Counted from the stretch's first letter, positions 35,139-45,847 are shown. The stretch is DNA of 64,000 bases from Paracoccaceae bacterium (GCA_021741245.1 JAIOYF010000003.1:1-64000); one strand, 5' to 3'. The notes: a model not told the origin generated them from the sequence alone. Made by a program: numbers and translations.

Positions 35139-38100
35139 TCAGCCGAGTTCGGCGAGGCGATCAAAGGCGGCTTTCAGTTTTGCGGCCTCATCCTCGCGGG
35201 CCTCTAGATTGGCTTTTGCCTCATCCACGACCTCTTCGGGGGCGGAGGCCACGAAGTTGGGGTTGTTCAGCCGTCCCTTTAGTCCGCCGATTTCCTTGGA
35301 CAGTTTGTCGAGAGATTTTTGCAGGCGGGATTTTTCTTCGGCGATGTCGATGATCCCTTCGAGCGGGATGGCAAAGGTGGCGCCGGGCAGGGCGATGGTG
35401 ATCGCACCTTTGGGGGCAGCGCTGGCGGGGGTGAGGGTTTCGATCCGTGCGAGGCGTTTGATCAGCGCCTCATTGCGGGCCCAAGCCCCCATCGCGGCTT
35501 CATCCAGACCCAGCGACAGCATGTCGAGTTTCAGGCCAGCGGGGACGTGGGTTTCGGTGCGGGCCGAGCGGATGGCATCAATGAGGCCCGTGACCCATGT
35601 CATCTCGGCATCCGCCGCCGGATCGATCAGGGCGCTGGTGAGGGTGGGCCAATCGGTGTGGACCAGCAGTTTGGCGCGTGTGCCCGTGGTGGACCAGAGT
35701 TCCTCGGTGATGAAGGGCATGATGGGGTGCAAGAGGATCATGCATTGATCCAACACCCAAGCCATGGTCTGGCGAGTCTCGGCGGCCTCGGGGCCATCGA
35801 ACAGGGGTTTGGCGAATTCCACATACCAGTCGCAGACCCGGCCCCACACGAATTTGTAAAGCGCATCGGCGGCGGTGTCATAGCGGTAGTCGGCAAGGGC
35901 CGCGTTCACCTCGGCAAGGGTTTTGGCGGTTTCGCCCATGATCCATTTGTTGACCGTGGCGGTCGGGGTTGGGGCGGGCGAGGTGCTATGCCCCTCCCAC
36001 ACGCCATTCATCTCGGCAAAGCGGCAGGCGTTCCAGAGTTTGGTGCCAAAGTTGCGATAGCCTTGGATGCGCTGGGTGTCGAGTTTGAGCACGCCGCCAA
36101 GGCTGGCCATGGCCGCATTGGCAAAGCGCAGCGCGTCGGCACCGTATTCGTCGATGATGTCCAGCGGGTCGATAACGTTGCCCAAGGATTTCGACATCTT
36201 CTTGCCCTTGGCGTCGCGGACGAGGCCATGGAGGTAGACGGTTTTGAACGGCACCTGATCCACCACCGCCAACTGCATCATCATCATCCGGGCGACCCAG
36301 AAAAAGATGATATCCGCCCCGGTGATCAAGGTGGAGGTTGGGAAATACTTCTGCAATTCCGAGGTGTTGTCGGGCCAACCCAATGTGCCGATGGGCCAGA
36401 GGCCCGAGGAGAACCAGGTGTCAAGGACGTCGGGGTCGCGCCAGACCGGATAAACCAGATGGGTCGGATCCTGGCTGAGGGTGTAGTCGGCAAGGGCGGC
36501 GGCAAAGGTTTCCACCGCCGTTTGCCGGTCTGCAACCTCTATAACGCGGGCGGTGTTGAGCGGGTGCGGCAAGGCGGCCAGATCATCAAGGAAACGCTCG
36601 GTGACCGCATCAAGGCTGGCGGCGCAGTGAAAGCGGGCCTCCCGCTCCAGATGGCCGCCATCACCGAGGATGGTCAGGATTTCGACCTGATCCAGCGCAG
36701 CGTCCCCGTCATCTTCGATCGCTTCGGCCGCATCAATGGACAGGCCATACCAGACCGGGATCTGGTGCCCCCACCACAGTTGGCGGCTGATGCACCACGG
36801 CTCGATATTCTCCAGCCAGTGGAAATAGGTCTTTTCGCCGGATTCCGGGATGATCTTGGTCGCACCCGTGCGCACGGCCTCCAGCGCGGGTTCCACGATC
36901 TTGGCGGTGTCGACGAACCATTGGTCGGTCAGCATCGGCTCGATCACCACCTTGGAGCGGTCGCCAAAGGGCTGCATGATCTTTTTCGCCTCGACGAAAG
37001 GCTCACGCGTCAGGTGTTCCGACCCTGTTTCCGGGTCGATCTCGGTCATCAGGGTCGAGACGCAGAGGCCAAGCGCGTTGATATCGGCGATCACGGCTTT
37101 TCTGGCCTCAAACCGATCCATCCCGCGGTATTTTTCTGGGACAAGGTTCAGGGTGTCGACTTCAACCTCGGTGGTGGACGCGCCTGCTGCAATCTCGCGG
37201 GCACGGGCGACGGCCTCGGCATAGGGGGCACCGTCGGCGCGCATATGGCCCTTGGTGTCCATCAGGCGGTAGCAGGGCAGGTTCGCGCGTTTGGCCACGG
37301 CATAGTCGTTGAAATCATGCGCGCCGGTGATCTTGACCGCGCCAGACCCAAACAACGGGTCGGGGTATTGATCGGTGATGATCGGGATCAGGCGGTCGCA
37401 GAGCGGCAGGTGGACCATCTTGCCCACGATGGGGGCATAGCGTGCGTCGCTGGGGTGCACGGCCACGGCCCCGTCGCCCAGCATGGTTTCGGGCCGGGTG
37501 GTGGCGATGGAGATGTAATCCCGCGTCTCGCGCAGGGTCACGTTGCCCTCTTCGTCTTTCTCGACATATTCATAGGTGTCCCCCCCGGCGAGGCGATATT
37601 TGAAGTGCCACATATGGCCCGCGACTTCGATATTCTCGACTTCAAGGTCGGAGATCGCGGTTTCAAAGTGGGGGTCCCAGTTCACGAGGCGCTTGCCGCG
37701 ATAGATCAGGCCCTTGTTGTACATATCCACGAAAACCTTGATCACGGCGTCGTGGAAGTTGCCGTCTTCGCCTGCAGGGGCGCCGGGCGCGCCGGACATG
37801 GTGAACGCCTCACGGTCCCAATCGCAGCTTGCGCCAAGGCGCTGCAACTGGCCGATGATGGTGCCGCGCGATTTCACCTTTTGCTGCCACACGCGGGACA
37901 GGAACGCCTCGCGCCCCATCTCGCGGCGGGTGGGTTCTTGATGCTGCGCCATGTCACGCTCGGTCACCATTTGCGTGGCGATCCCGGCATGGTCGGTGCC
38001 TACCTGCCACAGCGTGTCATGGCCCTGCATGCGGTGCCAGCGGATCAAGATATCTTGCAGCGTGTTGTTGAAGGCATGACCCATATGCAGGCTGCCCGTC

Positions 38101-38243
38101 ACATTCGGTGGCGGAATCATGATCGAAAACGCCTCCGCCCCCGGTTTGGCATTGGCCCCTGCGGCCCCGACCTTTTGGTCAAGCCAGAGTTTGGTGATGC
38201 GGGCCTCGGCTTCGGCGGGGGCGAATGTTTTTTCCATGGGCAT
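35139..38243 (-). CDS. valS: Valine--tRNA ligase
   Basis: Class I synthetase of 1034 residues with HIGH-type GSLHMGHA (about residue 47), KMSKS in [10 protein letters not shown], a CP1 editing domain and a C-terminal coiled-coil ([21 protein letters not shown]). The start at 38243 has GAGG upstream; ATG at 38237 is also possible. A long frame on the opposite strand is a GC-rich shadow. Confidence 0.97.
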   Translation of the reverse strand: MPMEKTFAPAEAEARITKLWLDQKVGAAGANAKPGAEAFSIMIPPPNVTGSLHMGHAFNNTLQDILIRWHRMQGHDTLWQVGTDHAGIATQMVTERDMAQHQEPTRREMGREAFLSRVWQQKVKSRGTIIGQLQRLGASCDWDREAFTMSGAPGAPAGEDGNFHDAVIKVFVDMYNKGLIYRGKRLVNWDPHFETAISDLEVENIEVAGHMWHFKYRLAGGDTYEYVEKDEEGNVTLRETRDYISIATTRPETMLGDGAVAVHPSDARYAPIVGKMVHLPLCDRLIPIITDQYPDPLFGSGAVKITGAHDFNDYAVAKRANLPCYRLMDTKGHMRADGAPYAEAVARAREIAAGASTTEVEVDTLNLVPEKYRGMDRFEARKAVIADINALGLCVSTLMTEIDPETGSEHLTREPFVEAKKIMQPFGDRSKVVIEPMLTDQWFVDTAKIVEPALEAVRTGATKIIPESGEKTYFHWLENIEPWCISRQLWWGHQIPVWYGLSIDAAEAIEDDGDAALDQVEILTILGDGGHLEREARFHCAASLDAVTERFLDDLAALPHPLNTARVIEVADRQTAVETFAAALADYTLSQDPTHLVYPVWRDPDVLDTWFSSGLWPIGTLGWPDNTSELQKYFPTSTLITGADIIFFWVARMMMMQLAVVDQVPFKTVYLHGLVRDAKGKKMSKSLGNVIDPLDIIDEYGADALRFANAAMASLGGVLKLDTQRIQGYRNFGTKLWNACRFAEMNGVWEGHSTSPAPTPTATVNKWIMGETAKTLAEVNAALADYRYDTAADALYKFVWGRVCDWYVEFAKPLFDGPEAAETRQTMAWVLDQCMILLHPIMPFITEELWSTTGTRAKLLVHTDWPTLTSALIDPAADAEMTWVTGLIDAIRSARTETHVPAGLKLDMLSLGLDEAAMGAWARNEALIKRLARIETLTPASAAPKGAITIALPGATFAIPLEGIIDIAEEKSRLQKSLDKLSKEIGGLKGRLNNPNFVASAPEEVVDEAKANLEAREDEAAKLKAAFDRLAELG

Positions 38244-38319
38244 GGGCGTGTTCCTCACAAGTCGCCGGGGTTGTAGCGCGACAGAGGGGGAAGGGGAAGT
38301 ATCAGATGGCCTAAGACGC

Positions 38320-38751
38320 TCAGGTCGCGCGGTCGATCTTGGTTGACAGGTGGATCAGGCTTTCCGAGGAATGCACGCCATTCATCGCGCCGATCTGGTC
38401 CAGCACCTGATCCAGCACCTGGGTTGTAGGGCAAGCGATTTGCAACAAAAGGTCGACACGGCCCGAGGTGGTAAAGACGCGCTCCACCTCGGATATCGCT
38501 TTCAGCCGTGTGAGCAGGGCGGCTTGGGTGCGTGGCTCGATTGTCAGCAAAACGGTCGCGCGCAGACGGTTCGGGTCCGCGCCTTCGCCCAGTTTCAGCG
38601 TGTAGCCCGCGATGGTGCCATTGGTTTCCAGCCGCTCAAGCCGGGCCTGAATGGTGGACCGCGCGACCTTGAGCCGCCGGGCCAGAGTCGCAAGCGAAAG
38701 GCGTGCATCGGCCCGCAGCAACGCCAACATGTTTCGATCCAGATCATCCAT
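38320..38751 (-). CDS. Lrp/AsnC-family transcriptional regulator
   Basis: A 143-residue regulator with an N-terminal helix-turn-helix ([24 protein letters not shown]) and a C-terminal ligand/assembly RAM domain ([19 protein letters not shown]). It is divergent from the ornithine decarboxylase gene with a 219-bp spacer, so it may control that gene in response to an amino acid such as ornithine or lysine. That link is inference. Confidence 0.92.
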   Translation of the reverse strand: MDDLDRNMLALLRADARLSLATLARRLKVARSTIQARLERLETNGTIAGYTLKLGEGADPNRLRATVLLTIEPRTQAALLTRLKAISEVERVFTTSGRVDLLLQIACPTTQVLDQVLDQIGAMNGVHSSESLIHLSTKIDRAT

Positions 38752-38785
38752 ACAATTTAACCGCCTTTTCCGTCATTATAACGAT

Positions 38786-38821
38786 ATTTCACTCCGTTTA
38801 TATAGTTTTGTTCGGTGAAAT
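38786..38821. promoter_or_regulatory. Spaced inverted repeat in the Lrp-decarboxylase spacer
   Basis: ATTTCAC (38786-38792) and GTGAAAT (38815-38821) form an inverted repeat around an AT-rich TTTATATAG that may contain a promoter -10. A wide-spaced palindrome here is a plausible Lrp-type operator. Confidence 0.4.
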
Positions 38822-38831
38822 TGTGCCCCAT

Positions 38832-38891
38832 ATGCAGCATCCTAATCTGCAGGAAAAGGGCGGCTCATACGCACCTGGCCTGGTTCACTAG
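38832..38891 (+). CDS. Short upstream ORF in the ornithine decarboxylase leader
   Basis: A 19-codon frame (MQHPNLQ...APGLVH) begins at 38832, ends TAG at 38891 and lies about 80 bases before the decarboxylase ATG. No clear ribosome site is present. It overlaps the start of a hairpin-prone stretch (TGGTTCACTAGAAACCA). It could be a leader peptide controlling the decarboxylase; ornithine decarboxylase leaders are known to be regulated. Translation is unproven. Confidence 0.4.
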   Translation: MQHPNLQEKGGSYAPGLVH

Positions 38892-38970
38892 AAACCACGC
38901 CCGTGCCTGGCCCCGTTGTTTTTGCAGCGGTCAAGGGTGACGCGTCTTCTTTAGTCAGGGGATCACACCT

Positions 38971-40116
38971 ATGGGACTTTCCAAGACAATCTGGACCAAT
39001 CCAACCGAATTCCTGCGCGTGCAGCAGCCGCAGAATCCTGTGTTGTTCTTCGCGCCCACAATGGTGCAGGCGGCAGCCCGTCGTTTCATTGACGGATTTC
39101 CGGGTATGGTGACCTATGCGGTCAAATCCAACCCGACCGAAGAGGTTGTCGAAAACCTGTCGGCAGCAGGTGTGCGGGGATATGACTGTGCATCGCCCTT
39201 CGAGATTGACCTGATCCGCCGCCTCGCGCCGGATGCGGCCATTCACTATAACAATCCTGTCCGCGCCCGCCACGAAATCGCCCATGCCGTCGCGCGTGAG
39301 GTGAAGTCCTACAGCGTCGATTCGAACTCTGAACTGGCCAAGTTGATTGAGATGGTGCCTGCGGAAGGCACCGAAATCAGCGTGCGCTTCAAACTGCCGG
39401 TGGCAGGTGCCGCCTATAACTTTGGCGCGAAATTTGGTGCCACGGCCGAGCTTGCGACCGAGCTTTTGAAGACGGTGGCCGATGCGGGCTTTATCCCGTC
39501 GCTGACCTTCCACCCCGGCACACAATGCACCGACCCTGCCGCATGGGAGACCTATATCCTGACGGCCGCCGATATTGCCCGCGACGCTGGCGTGACGATT
39601 GCGCGGCTGAACGTGGGCGGCGGGTTCCCGAACCATCGCCTGAACGGGTTGATGCCCGCGCTGGAAGAGACCTTTGCCCTGATCGACCGTGTTTCGACCC
39701 AGGCATTCGGGGCGGATCGTCCGCTTTTGATCTGCGAGCCGGGGCGTGCCCTTTGTGGCGATGCCTTTACGCTGGCCGCGCGGGTCAAGGCTGTGCGCGA
39801 TGAGACGCATGTGTTTTTGAACGACGGTGTCTATGGTGCGATGACCGAACTGCCGCTGATCGGGGTAATTGACCGGATCGAGGTTCTGACCCCGGCTGGC
39901 GAAAAGCGCGAAGGCGAGATCGTGCCCCGGATCGTTTTCGGCCCCACCTGTGATTCCGTTGACCGCTTGCCCGGCGATATTGCGCTGCCGGGTGACATTG
40001 CCGAGGGCGACTTTGTGGTGATCCATGGCATGGGCGCCTATTCGACCGTGACCAATACGCGCTTCAACGGTTTTGGCGAACTCTCTGTCGCGACGGTGCT
40101 TTCACAGCGCCTCTGA
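38971..40116 (+). CDS. Ornithine decarboxylase (PLP fold-type III)
   Basis: Converts ornithine to putrescine. The 381-residue protein is of the alanine-racemase-fold ODC/lysine decarboxylase group. The PLP lysine is in YAVKSNP (Lys52), the phosphate loop is NVGGGFP, and the catalytic cysteine region is FGPTCDSVD. AGGGG lies before the ATG. Specificity for ornithine over lysine is inferred by family and context (polyamine genes nearby). Confidence 0.9.
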   Translation: MGLSKTIWTNPTEFLRVQQPQNPVLFFAPTMVQAAARRFIDGFPGMVTYAVKSNPTEEVVENLSAAGVRGYDCASPFEIDLIRRLAPDAAIHYNNPVRARHEIAHAVAREVKSYSVDSNSELAKLIEMVPAEGTEISVRFKLPVAGAAYNFGAKFGATAELATELLKTVADAGFIPSLTFHPGTQCTDPAAWETYILTAADIARDAGVTIARLNVGGGFPNHRLNGLMPALEETFALIDRVSTQAFGADRPLLICEPGRALCGDAFTLAARVKAVRDETHVFLNDGVYGAMTELPLIGVIDRIEVLTPAGEKREGEIVPRIVFGPTCDSVDRLPGDIALPGDIAEGDFVVIHGMGAYSTVTNTRFNGFGELSVATVLSQRL

Positions 40117-40139
40117 TCCAAACTTTCATCGTTTTCTCG

Positions 40140-40180
40140 CGCCCCCGACTGGACTTCCCAGTTCGGGGGCGTAGGTTTTT
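40140..40180 (+). terminator. Terminator after ornithine decarboxylase
   Basis: CGCCCCCGA-CTGG and CCAG-TTCGGGGGCG form a long GC stem with one bulge and a short ACTTC loop, followed after GTAGG by TTTTT. Confidence 0.85.
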
Positions 40181-40206
40181 GCGGGCAGACCAAAGGGAAT
40201 CGCACG

Positions 40207-42492
40207 ATGGAAAAATTCGGCAAATCACAGCCCGCTGGGCGGCGTGAGGATCTTCGCTTTCTGACCGGCAAGGGCCAGTACGTGGATGACATCGCACCGG
40301 CAGGGGCGCTGCATGCGATTTTTCTACGCTCAATGGTTGCACATGGCGAGATCACGGCGCTGGACCTTTCGGCCGCGCGCGAGATGCCGGGCGTTCATCT
40401 GGTCCTCGACGCGGCTGGGCTGGAGGCGCTGGGCGTCGAGCTTGGGATGAAGGGGGCGCGGCTGAAAAACGCCGATGGCACCATGGGTGCCGGACCCGAG
40501 CGCCCAGTGCTGGCCCGTGACAGGGTGCGTCACGTGGGCGAGGCTGTGGCGGTCATTGTGGCCGAGACCGTGGCCCAAGCCAAAGATGCCGCCGAAGCCA
40601 TTGTTCTGGATATTGATGAAGCCCCGGCCATTCTGGCGATGACGCCGGGAAGTAACGCGATCCACCCCGAGGCACCCTGCAACCTTGCCTATGATTGGGA
40701 GGCAGGCAATGCCGCGACCACCGACGCCGCCTTTGCCGCCGCCGCCCATCATGTGTCGCTGGAGGTGATCCACAACCGCATCATCGTGAATGCCATGGAG
40801 CCACGTGGAGCATGGGCAGATTGGGCCGACGGGCGCTTGCACTTTTGCGTAAACGGGCAGGGCGTCTGGAACCAAAAGGGGGAATTGGCGCGGATGCTGA
40901 ACCTCCCACGAGAGGCGGTTCGCGTCACCAACCCCGATGTCGGCGGCGGCTTTGGGATGAAGGCGATGACCTATCCCGAATATGTGGTGATTGCGGCGGC
41001 CTCTCGGGCCCTTGTTCGCCCCGTGCGCTGGATATCCGAGCGGACCGAGGGGATGTTGACCGACAATGCAGGGCGCGATCTGGTCGCACAGGCCGAACTG
41101 GCCTTTGACGCTGACCTCAAGATCACAGGCTACCGCGTTAACCTTGTGTCCAACCTTGGCGCGTATAACTCGCAATTCGCGCAACCCATCCAGTCGGAGC
41201 TGTTTTCCAAGGTGCTGACAGGGGTCTATGACATTCAGGCGGCCCATATGCGGGCAGTGGGGGTCTATACCAACACCACCCCCGTCGATGCCTATCGCGG
41301 GGCTGGGCGGCCCGAGGCGATTCTGACCCTTGAACGCGTGGTGGATGAGGCAGCGCGCGTGCTGCGCGCTGATCCCTTCGATCTGCGCAGCCGCAGCTTT
41401 ATCAAATCCTTCCCCTACAAGACGGTGGTGGGTGAATTGATTGATGTCGGTGATTTTGACCGTGTCTTGGCGCGGGCCAAGGTAGAGGGCGATGTCGCTG
41501 GCTTTGCGGCCCGGCAGGCTGAGGCGCGGGTGCGCGGCAAATTGCGCGGGTTGGGGCTTGCCACCTATATCGAGTGTATTTTGGGGGATGCCACGGAAAC
41601 CGCCCGTCTGACCTTGGATGCAGATGGCGGGGCCACGCTTTATGTCGGCACCCAATCGAATGGGCAGGGGCATGAAACCGTCTATGCGCGCATGGTGTCC
41701 GAACAGACTGGGATTGATCTGGACAAGGTCCGCATCATTCAGGGCGACTCGGATGCCATTGCCACGGGGGGCGGCACGGGTGGCTCTCGTTCAGTCACGG
41801 TTCAGGGCACGGCCACACGGGCGACCGTTCAAACGGTTCTGGCAGCCTTTCGCGACTTCTTGTCAGACGAATGGCAGGTGGCTGGGGTGGAATTTGATGG
41901 CCTTGCCTTTGGCGCACCGGGGACCAACCTGCGCCTGACCTTGGCCGAGGCGGCAGAGATCGCGCGCAACCGGGGCCGGACCGATCTGCTGGATACCAGC
42001 CGTAAAACCACGCTTGACGGGCGCAGCTTTCCCAATGGTGCCCATATCGCCGAGGTGGAGATTGATCCCCAGACCGGCGCTCTGACCCTGGATCGTTATA
42101 CGGTCGTTGATGATTTTGGCACCCTGATCGCGCCAGAACTGGCCGTGGGGCAAGTGCATGGCGGTGTGGCGCAGGGCTTTGGTCAAGCGGTGACAGAGGT
42201 TGGTGTCTATGACGCGCAGGGCCAGCTTCTCACGGCAAGCTTCATGGACTACGCGATGCCGCGTGCCGATGATCTGCCGATGTTCCATTTCGCGACAGAA
42301 CCCGTGCCCTCCATCATGAACCCGCTTGGCATGAAGGGCTGTGGCGAGGCTGGCACCGTCGGTGCCCTTGGCGCTGTGTCGAATGCCGTACGTGATGCCC
42401 TTGCGCAGGCGGGGGTCGATCGCGTCGACATGCCCTTTACGCCCCTGCGCATCTGGACCTTGCTGGAGGAGGCAGGCTACGACGCTCATTGA
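40207..42492 (+). CDS. Molybdenum hydroxylase large subunit, form II CoxL-like
   Basis: A 761-residue xanthine dehydrogenase/CoxL-family molybdopterin subunit with GGGFGMK, the active-site loop AYRGAGRPE (form II type, not the AYXCSFR of true CO dehydrogenase) and KGCGEAGT with the catalytic glutamate. The usual iron-sulfur and FAD subunits are not adjacent. It follows the decarboxylase gene after a terminator. The substrate is unknown. Confidence 0.9.
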   Translation: MEKFGKSQPAGRREDLRFLTGKGQYVDDIAPAGALHAIFLRSMVAHGEITALDLSAAREMPGVHLVLDAAGLEALGVELGMKGARLKNADGTMGAGPERPVLARDRVRHVGEAVAVIVAETVAQAKDAAEAIVLDIDEAPAILAMTPGSNAIHPEAPCNLAYDWEAGNAATTDAAFAAAAHHVSLEVIHNRIIVNAMEPRGAWADWADGRLHFCVNGQGVWNQKGELARMLNLPREAVRVTNPDVGGGFGMKAMTYPEYVVIAAASRALVRPVRWISERTEGMLTDNAGRDLVAQAELAFDADLKITGYRVNLVSNLGAYNSQFAQPIQSELFSKVLTGVYDIQAAHMRAVGVYTNTTPVDAYRGAGRPEAILTLERVVDEAARVLRADPFDLRSRSFIKSFPYKTVVGELIDVGDFDRVLARAKVEGDVAGFAARQAEARVRGKLRGLGLATYIECILGDATETARLTLDADGGATLYVGTQSNGQGHETVYARMVSEQTGIDLDKVRIIQGDSDAIATGGGTGGSRSVTVQGTATRATVQTVLAAFRDFLSDEWQVAGVEFDGLAFGAPGTNLRLTLAEAAEIARNRGRTDLLDTSRKTTLDGRSFPNGAHIAEVEIDPQTGALTLDRYTVVDDFGTLIAPELAVGQVHGGVAQGFGQAVTEVGVYDAQGQLLTASFMDYAMPRADDLPMFHFATEPVPSIMNPLGMKGCGEAGTVGALGAVSNAVRDALAQAGVDRVDMPFTPLRIWTLLEEAGYDAH

Positions 42493-42538
42493 TCGCCTCA
42501 GCCGGTTCTTTCGCCGCAGCGGTGTCGCACAAAGCGAT

Positions 42539-43570
42539 ATGGCACCGCTTGGCGAAGGGGGCGCATTTCAGCGCGGCTCAGTCGATCATGTGATCATTCT
42601 TGATGGCACATTGTCCTCGTTGGAACCGGGGTATGAAACGAATGCGGGTCAAACCTTTCGGCTTTTGTCGGAACCTGTTCCGGGTGTCAGGCGACGTGTT
42701 TACTATGAGCCGGGTCTTCAATGGGAAGGCTGGGGCAGAACGCTGGATCTGGCCTTTGGCCGTGGCATCAACCGCCAGATCCGGCGCGCCTATGGCTGGC
42801 TCGCCTCGCATTACCGGCCGGGGGACCGGATTTTTCTGTTCGGCTATTCAAGGGGCGCTTTCGCCGTTCGGTCCTTGGCGGGGGTGATTGATCGGGTGGG
42901 GCTGTTGCGCCACGATCATGCGACAGAACGCAATGTGACCCTTGCCTATCGCCACTACCAAACGAACCCCGAGAGCCGTGCCGCCCAGCTTTTTGCGCAG
43001 TCCCATTGCCATCTGGAAACCGAGATCGAGATGGTTGGCGTCTGGGATACGGTCAAAGCGCTTGGCCTGCGGCTGCCGCTGCTGTGGATGCTGTCGGAAA
43101 AGAACCACGCCTTCCACAACCACCATTTGGGATCGTCCATCCGGCATGGCTTTCATGCCCTTGCCTTGCATGAAACACGGGCGGTCTTTGCGCCTGTGCT
43201 GTGGGATTGCCCGCCGGGGTGGGAGGGCAATGTGGAGCAGCTTTGGTTTCGGGGCGCGCATGGCGATATCGGCGGTCAGATCGGTCAAACAGCGGCGGCC
43301 CGTCCCTTGGCCAATATCCCCCTTGTCTGGATGATGGACCGGGCCGAGGCCTGCCGTCTGCACCTGCCCGAAGGGTGGCGCACACGGTTTCCCTGCGATC
43401 CGGATGCGCCCATGGTGGGCACTTGGACAAGCTGGGGCAAGCTTTTCTTGTTGCGCCACCGCCGCACTGTCGGGCGCGATCCGTCTGAGCGGCTGCACCC
43501 CTCGGCCGAAGGGGCGGGGAAGGTACTTTGGGATCAGGCCATCACCCAGAACCAGCGAAACGTGCAATAG
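42539..43570 (+). CDS. DUF2235 alpha/beta-hydrolase-fold protein
   Basis: A 343-residue DUF2235 protein. The nucleophile is in FGYSRGAFAVRSLAG (about Ser104), the first strand DGTLSS replaces the family's DGTW, and GVWDTVKALG and GAHGDIGG are conserved. DUF2235 includes phospholipase effectors (Tle1-type), but this one is not next to secretion genes. The frame is open upstream over the end of the CoxL-like gene and continues IDRLSRFFRR; the ATG at 42539 has no clear ribosome site, so the true start may be a rare codon near 42488. Confidence 0.8.
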   Translation: MAPLGEGGAFQRGSVDHVIILDGTLSSLEPGYETNAGQTFRLLSEPVPGVRRRVYYEPGLQWEGWGRTLDLAFGRGINRQIRRAYGWLASHYRPGDRIFLFGYSRGAFAVRSLAGVIDRVGLLRHDHATERNVTLAYRHYQTNPESRAAQLFAQSHCHLETEIEMVGVWDTVKALGLRLPLLWMLSEKNHAFHNHHLGSSIRHGFHALALHETRAVFAPVLWDCPPGWEGNVEQLWFRGAHGDIGGQIGQTAAARPLANIPLVWMMDRAEACRLHLPEGWRTRFPCDPDAPMVGTWTSWGKLFLLRHRRTVGRDPSERLHPSAEGAGKVLWDQAITQNQRNVQ

Positions 43571-43629
43571 GCTATCGCCATACCAATGGCAGGCGGCTAT
43601 TTTGTGCAAAATCCAAAAGGGGCCCACCC

Positions 43630-44502
43630 ATGCGTACCGTTTGTTTTGCTGCGACCCAATTTGCCTGCGGCTGGGATCTGCCCGCCAATCTGGAGACCGC
43701 TGAACGTGTGGTCCGGCAGGCGGCGGGTTTGGGGGCAAATGTGATCTTGGTTCAAGAACTCTTCGCCACCCCCTATTTTTGCATCACCCAGCGGCCGGAA
43801 TATCTCAAACTGGCCGCCCCGTTTGAAGGGAACCCGCTGATTGCGCGCTTTAGCGATCTGGCGCGGGAGTTGGGGGTGGTGCTGCCCTGTTCTTTCTTTG
43901 AACGGGCAGGCCCTGCGTTTTTCAATTCGGTTGCGATGATTGATGCGGATGGGCGGGTTTTGGGCCTCTATCGCAAAAGCCATATCCCCCAAGGGCCGGG
44001 ATATGAGGAGAAGTTCTATTTTTCCCATGGCGATACCGGGTTTCGGGTTTGGGATACGGCCTTTGGCAGGCTGGGTTTGGGCATTTGTTGGGACCAATGG
44101 TTCCCCGAGGCTGCCCGCAGCATGGCGTTGATGGGGGCCGAGGCGCTGCTTTATCCGACCGCCATCGGTTCCGAACCCCCAAGCCCCGGCTATGACAGCC
44201 AGCCCCATTGGGAAATGACGATGCGTGGCCATGCGGCGGCAAATATTCTGCCCGTTCTGGCCAGCAACCGCATCGGTCGTGAGGTCGCACCCGAAGGGGT
44301 GGAGGTGACCTTCTACGGGTCCAGCTTTATCGCCGATCAGACTGGCCAAGTCTTGGCCAAAGCCGGGCGCGAAAGTGAAGAGGTGATCACCGCCCACCTT
44401 GATCTGGATGCAATCGCAGAGCTGCGCCAAAGCTGGGGCCTGTTCCGCGATCGGCGTGTCGATCTTTATGGCCGCCTTCAGACGTTGGACGGGCACATAT
44501 AA
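43630..44502 (+). CDS. aguB: N-carbamoylputrescine amidase
   Basis: A 290-residue nitrilase-superfamily enzyme with catalytic Glu43 (VQELFATPYF), Lys116 (YRKSHIPQGPGYEEKFYF) and Cys153 (GICWDQWFPEAAR), the AguB pattern. It makes putrescine from N-carbamoylputrescine. The agmatine deiminase gene that would supply the substrate is not in the window. It follows the DUF2235 gene and ends at a terminator. Confidence 0.93.
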   Translation: MRTVCFAATQFACGWDLPANLETAERVVRQAAGLGANVILVQELFATPYFCITQRPEYLKLAAPFEGNPLIARFSDLARELGVVLPCSFFERAGPAFFNSVAMIDADGRVLGLYRKSHIPQGPGYEEKFYFSHGDTGFRVWDTAFGRLGLGICWDQWFPEAARSMALMGAEALLYPTAIGSEPPSPGYDSQPHWEMTMRGHAAANILPVLASNRIGREVAPEGVEVTFYGSSFIADQTGQVLAKAGRESEEVITAHLDLDAIAELRQSWGLFRDRRVDLYGRLQTLDGHI

Positions 44503-44505
44503 AAA

Positions 44506-44533
44506 AAGGCCGCGCCAAGGCGCGACCTTTTTC
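44506..44533. terminator. Bidirectional terminator between aguB and gltA
   Basis: AGGCCGCGCC and GGCGCGACCT form a near-perfect stem, with an A-run on one side and a T-run on the other, between two convergent genes. Confidence 0.85.
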
Positions 44534-44551
44534 TATCATCCTGACTACCGC

Positions 44552-45847
44552 TTAGCGGTGGCGCACATCCACATAGTCACGGTTCGCGGGGCCAACATAA
44601 AGCTGACGCGGGCGGCCGATTTTTTGGTTCTTTTCGCCAATCATTTCTTTCCACTGCGCGATCCAGCCAACTGTGCGCGACAGCGCAAAGATCGGGGTGA
44701 ACATCGCGGTGGGGAATCCCATGGCGTCAAGGATGATGCCCGAATAGAAGTCGACGTTCGGATACAGCTTTTTCGAGACGAAGTAGTCGTCCTCCAGCGC
44801 GATACGCTCCAGTTCCTTGGCGACTTGCAGCGTTGGATTGTTGTGCACACCAAGCAGCTCCAACACCTCATCCGCTGACTCTTTCATCACCTTGGCGCGC
44901 GGGTCAAAGTTCTTGTAGACGCGGTGGCCAAAGCCCATCAGGCGGAACGGGTCGTCCTTGTCCTTGGCGCGCCGGATGTATTCGGGGATGCGGTCCACGG
45001 TGCCGATTTCGCGCAGCATCTCAAGACAGGCCTGATTGGCACCGCCATGCGCCGGGCCCCAAAGGCATGCAATCCCGGCCGCGATGCAGGCGAAGGGGTT
45101 CGCACCCGAAGACCCGGCAAGACGCACGGTGCTGGTCGAGGCGTTTTGTTCGTGATCGGCGTGCAGCATCATGATCCGGTCCATCGCCTTGGACAAAACC
45201 GGGTTCACCACATAGTCCTCGGCCGGAACCGAGAAGCACATGTGCAAGAAGTTGCCCGCATAATCGAGGCTGTTCTTGGGGTATACGAAGGGCTGACCAA
45301 TCGAATACTTGTAAGCCATGGCCGCGATCGTGGGCAGTTTTGCGATCATGCGGATCGCGGCCACTTCGCGCTGCCATGGGTCGTTGATATCAAGGCTGTC
45401 GTGGTAAAATGCCGACATCGCGCCGACAACGCCCACCATTGTGGCCATCGGATGGCTGTCACGACGGAACCCACGGAAGAAGTTGTGCATTTGTTCATGC
45501 ACCATGGTGTGATTCGTGACGCGGTTTTCGAAATCGACCATCTGCGCTGCCGTCGGCAGTTCACCGTACAGCAGCAGATAGCAGGTCTCCAGATAATGCG
45601 AGTGTTCTGCCAGTTGTTCAATGGGGTAGCCCCGGTGCAGCAATTCGCCCTTGTCGCCATCGATAAAGGTGATTGCACTTTCGCAAGCTGCCGTTGACGT
45701 GAAACCCGGATCAAACGTGAAGACATCCGCCTCGGCGTAAAGCTTGCGGATATCCAGCACGTCAGGGCCGAGTGTGGGGCTGTGGATGGGAAGGTCGAAC
45801 GCCTTGCCATCCAGCGTCAAAGTCGCGGTTCTGTTCGTATCAGCCAT
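44552..45847 (-). CDS. gltA: Citrate synthase
   Basis: First step of the TCA cycle, acetyl-CoA plus oxaloacetate. The 431-residue type I hexameric enzyme has catalytic histidines in [12 protein letters not shown] and MGFGHRVYK and the aspartate in [11 protein letters not shown]-type context. It stands alone with its own promoter region. Confidence 0.97.
   Translation of the reverse strand: MADTNRTATLTLDGKAFDLPIHSPTLGPDVLDIRKLYAEADVFTFDPGFTSTAACESAITFIDGDKGELLHRGYPIEQLAEHSHYLETCYLLLYGELPTAAQMVDFENRVTNHTMVHEQMHNFFRGFRRDSHPMATMVGVVGAMSAFYHDSLDINDPWQREVAAIRMIAKLPTIAAMAYKYSIGQPFVYPKNSLDYAGNFLHMCFSVPAEDYVVNPVLSKAMDRIMMLHADHEQNASTSTVRLAGSSGANPFACIAAGIACLWGPAHGGANQACLEMLREIGTVDRIPEYIRRAKDKDDPFRLMGFGHRVYKNFDPRAKVMKESADEVLELLGVHNNPTLQVAKELERIALEDDYFVSKKLYPNVDFYSGIILDAMGFPTAMFTPIFALSRTVGWIAQWKEMIGEKNQKIGRPRQLYVGPANRDYVDVRHR

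Noticed and set aside
35319-38276. 985-codon open frame on the strand opposite to valS
   Set aside because: Mirrors the codon structure of valS in a GC-rich genome; no domain is visible in its translation.
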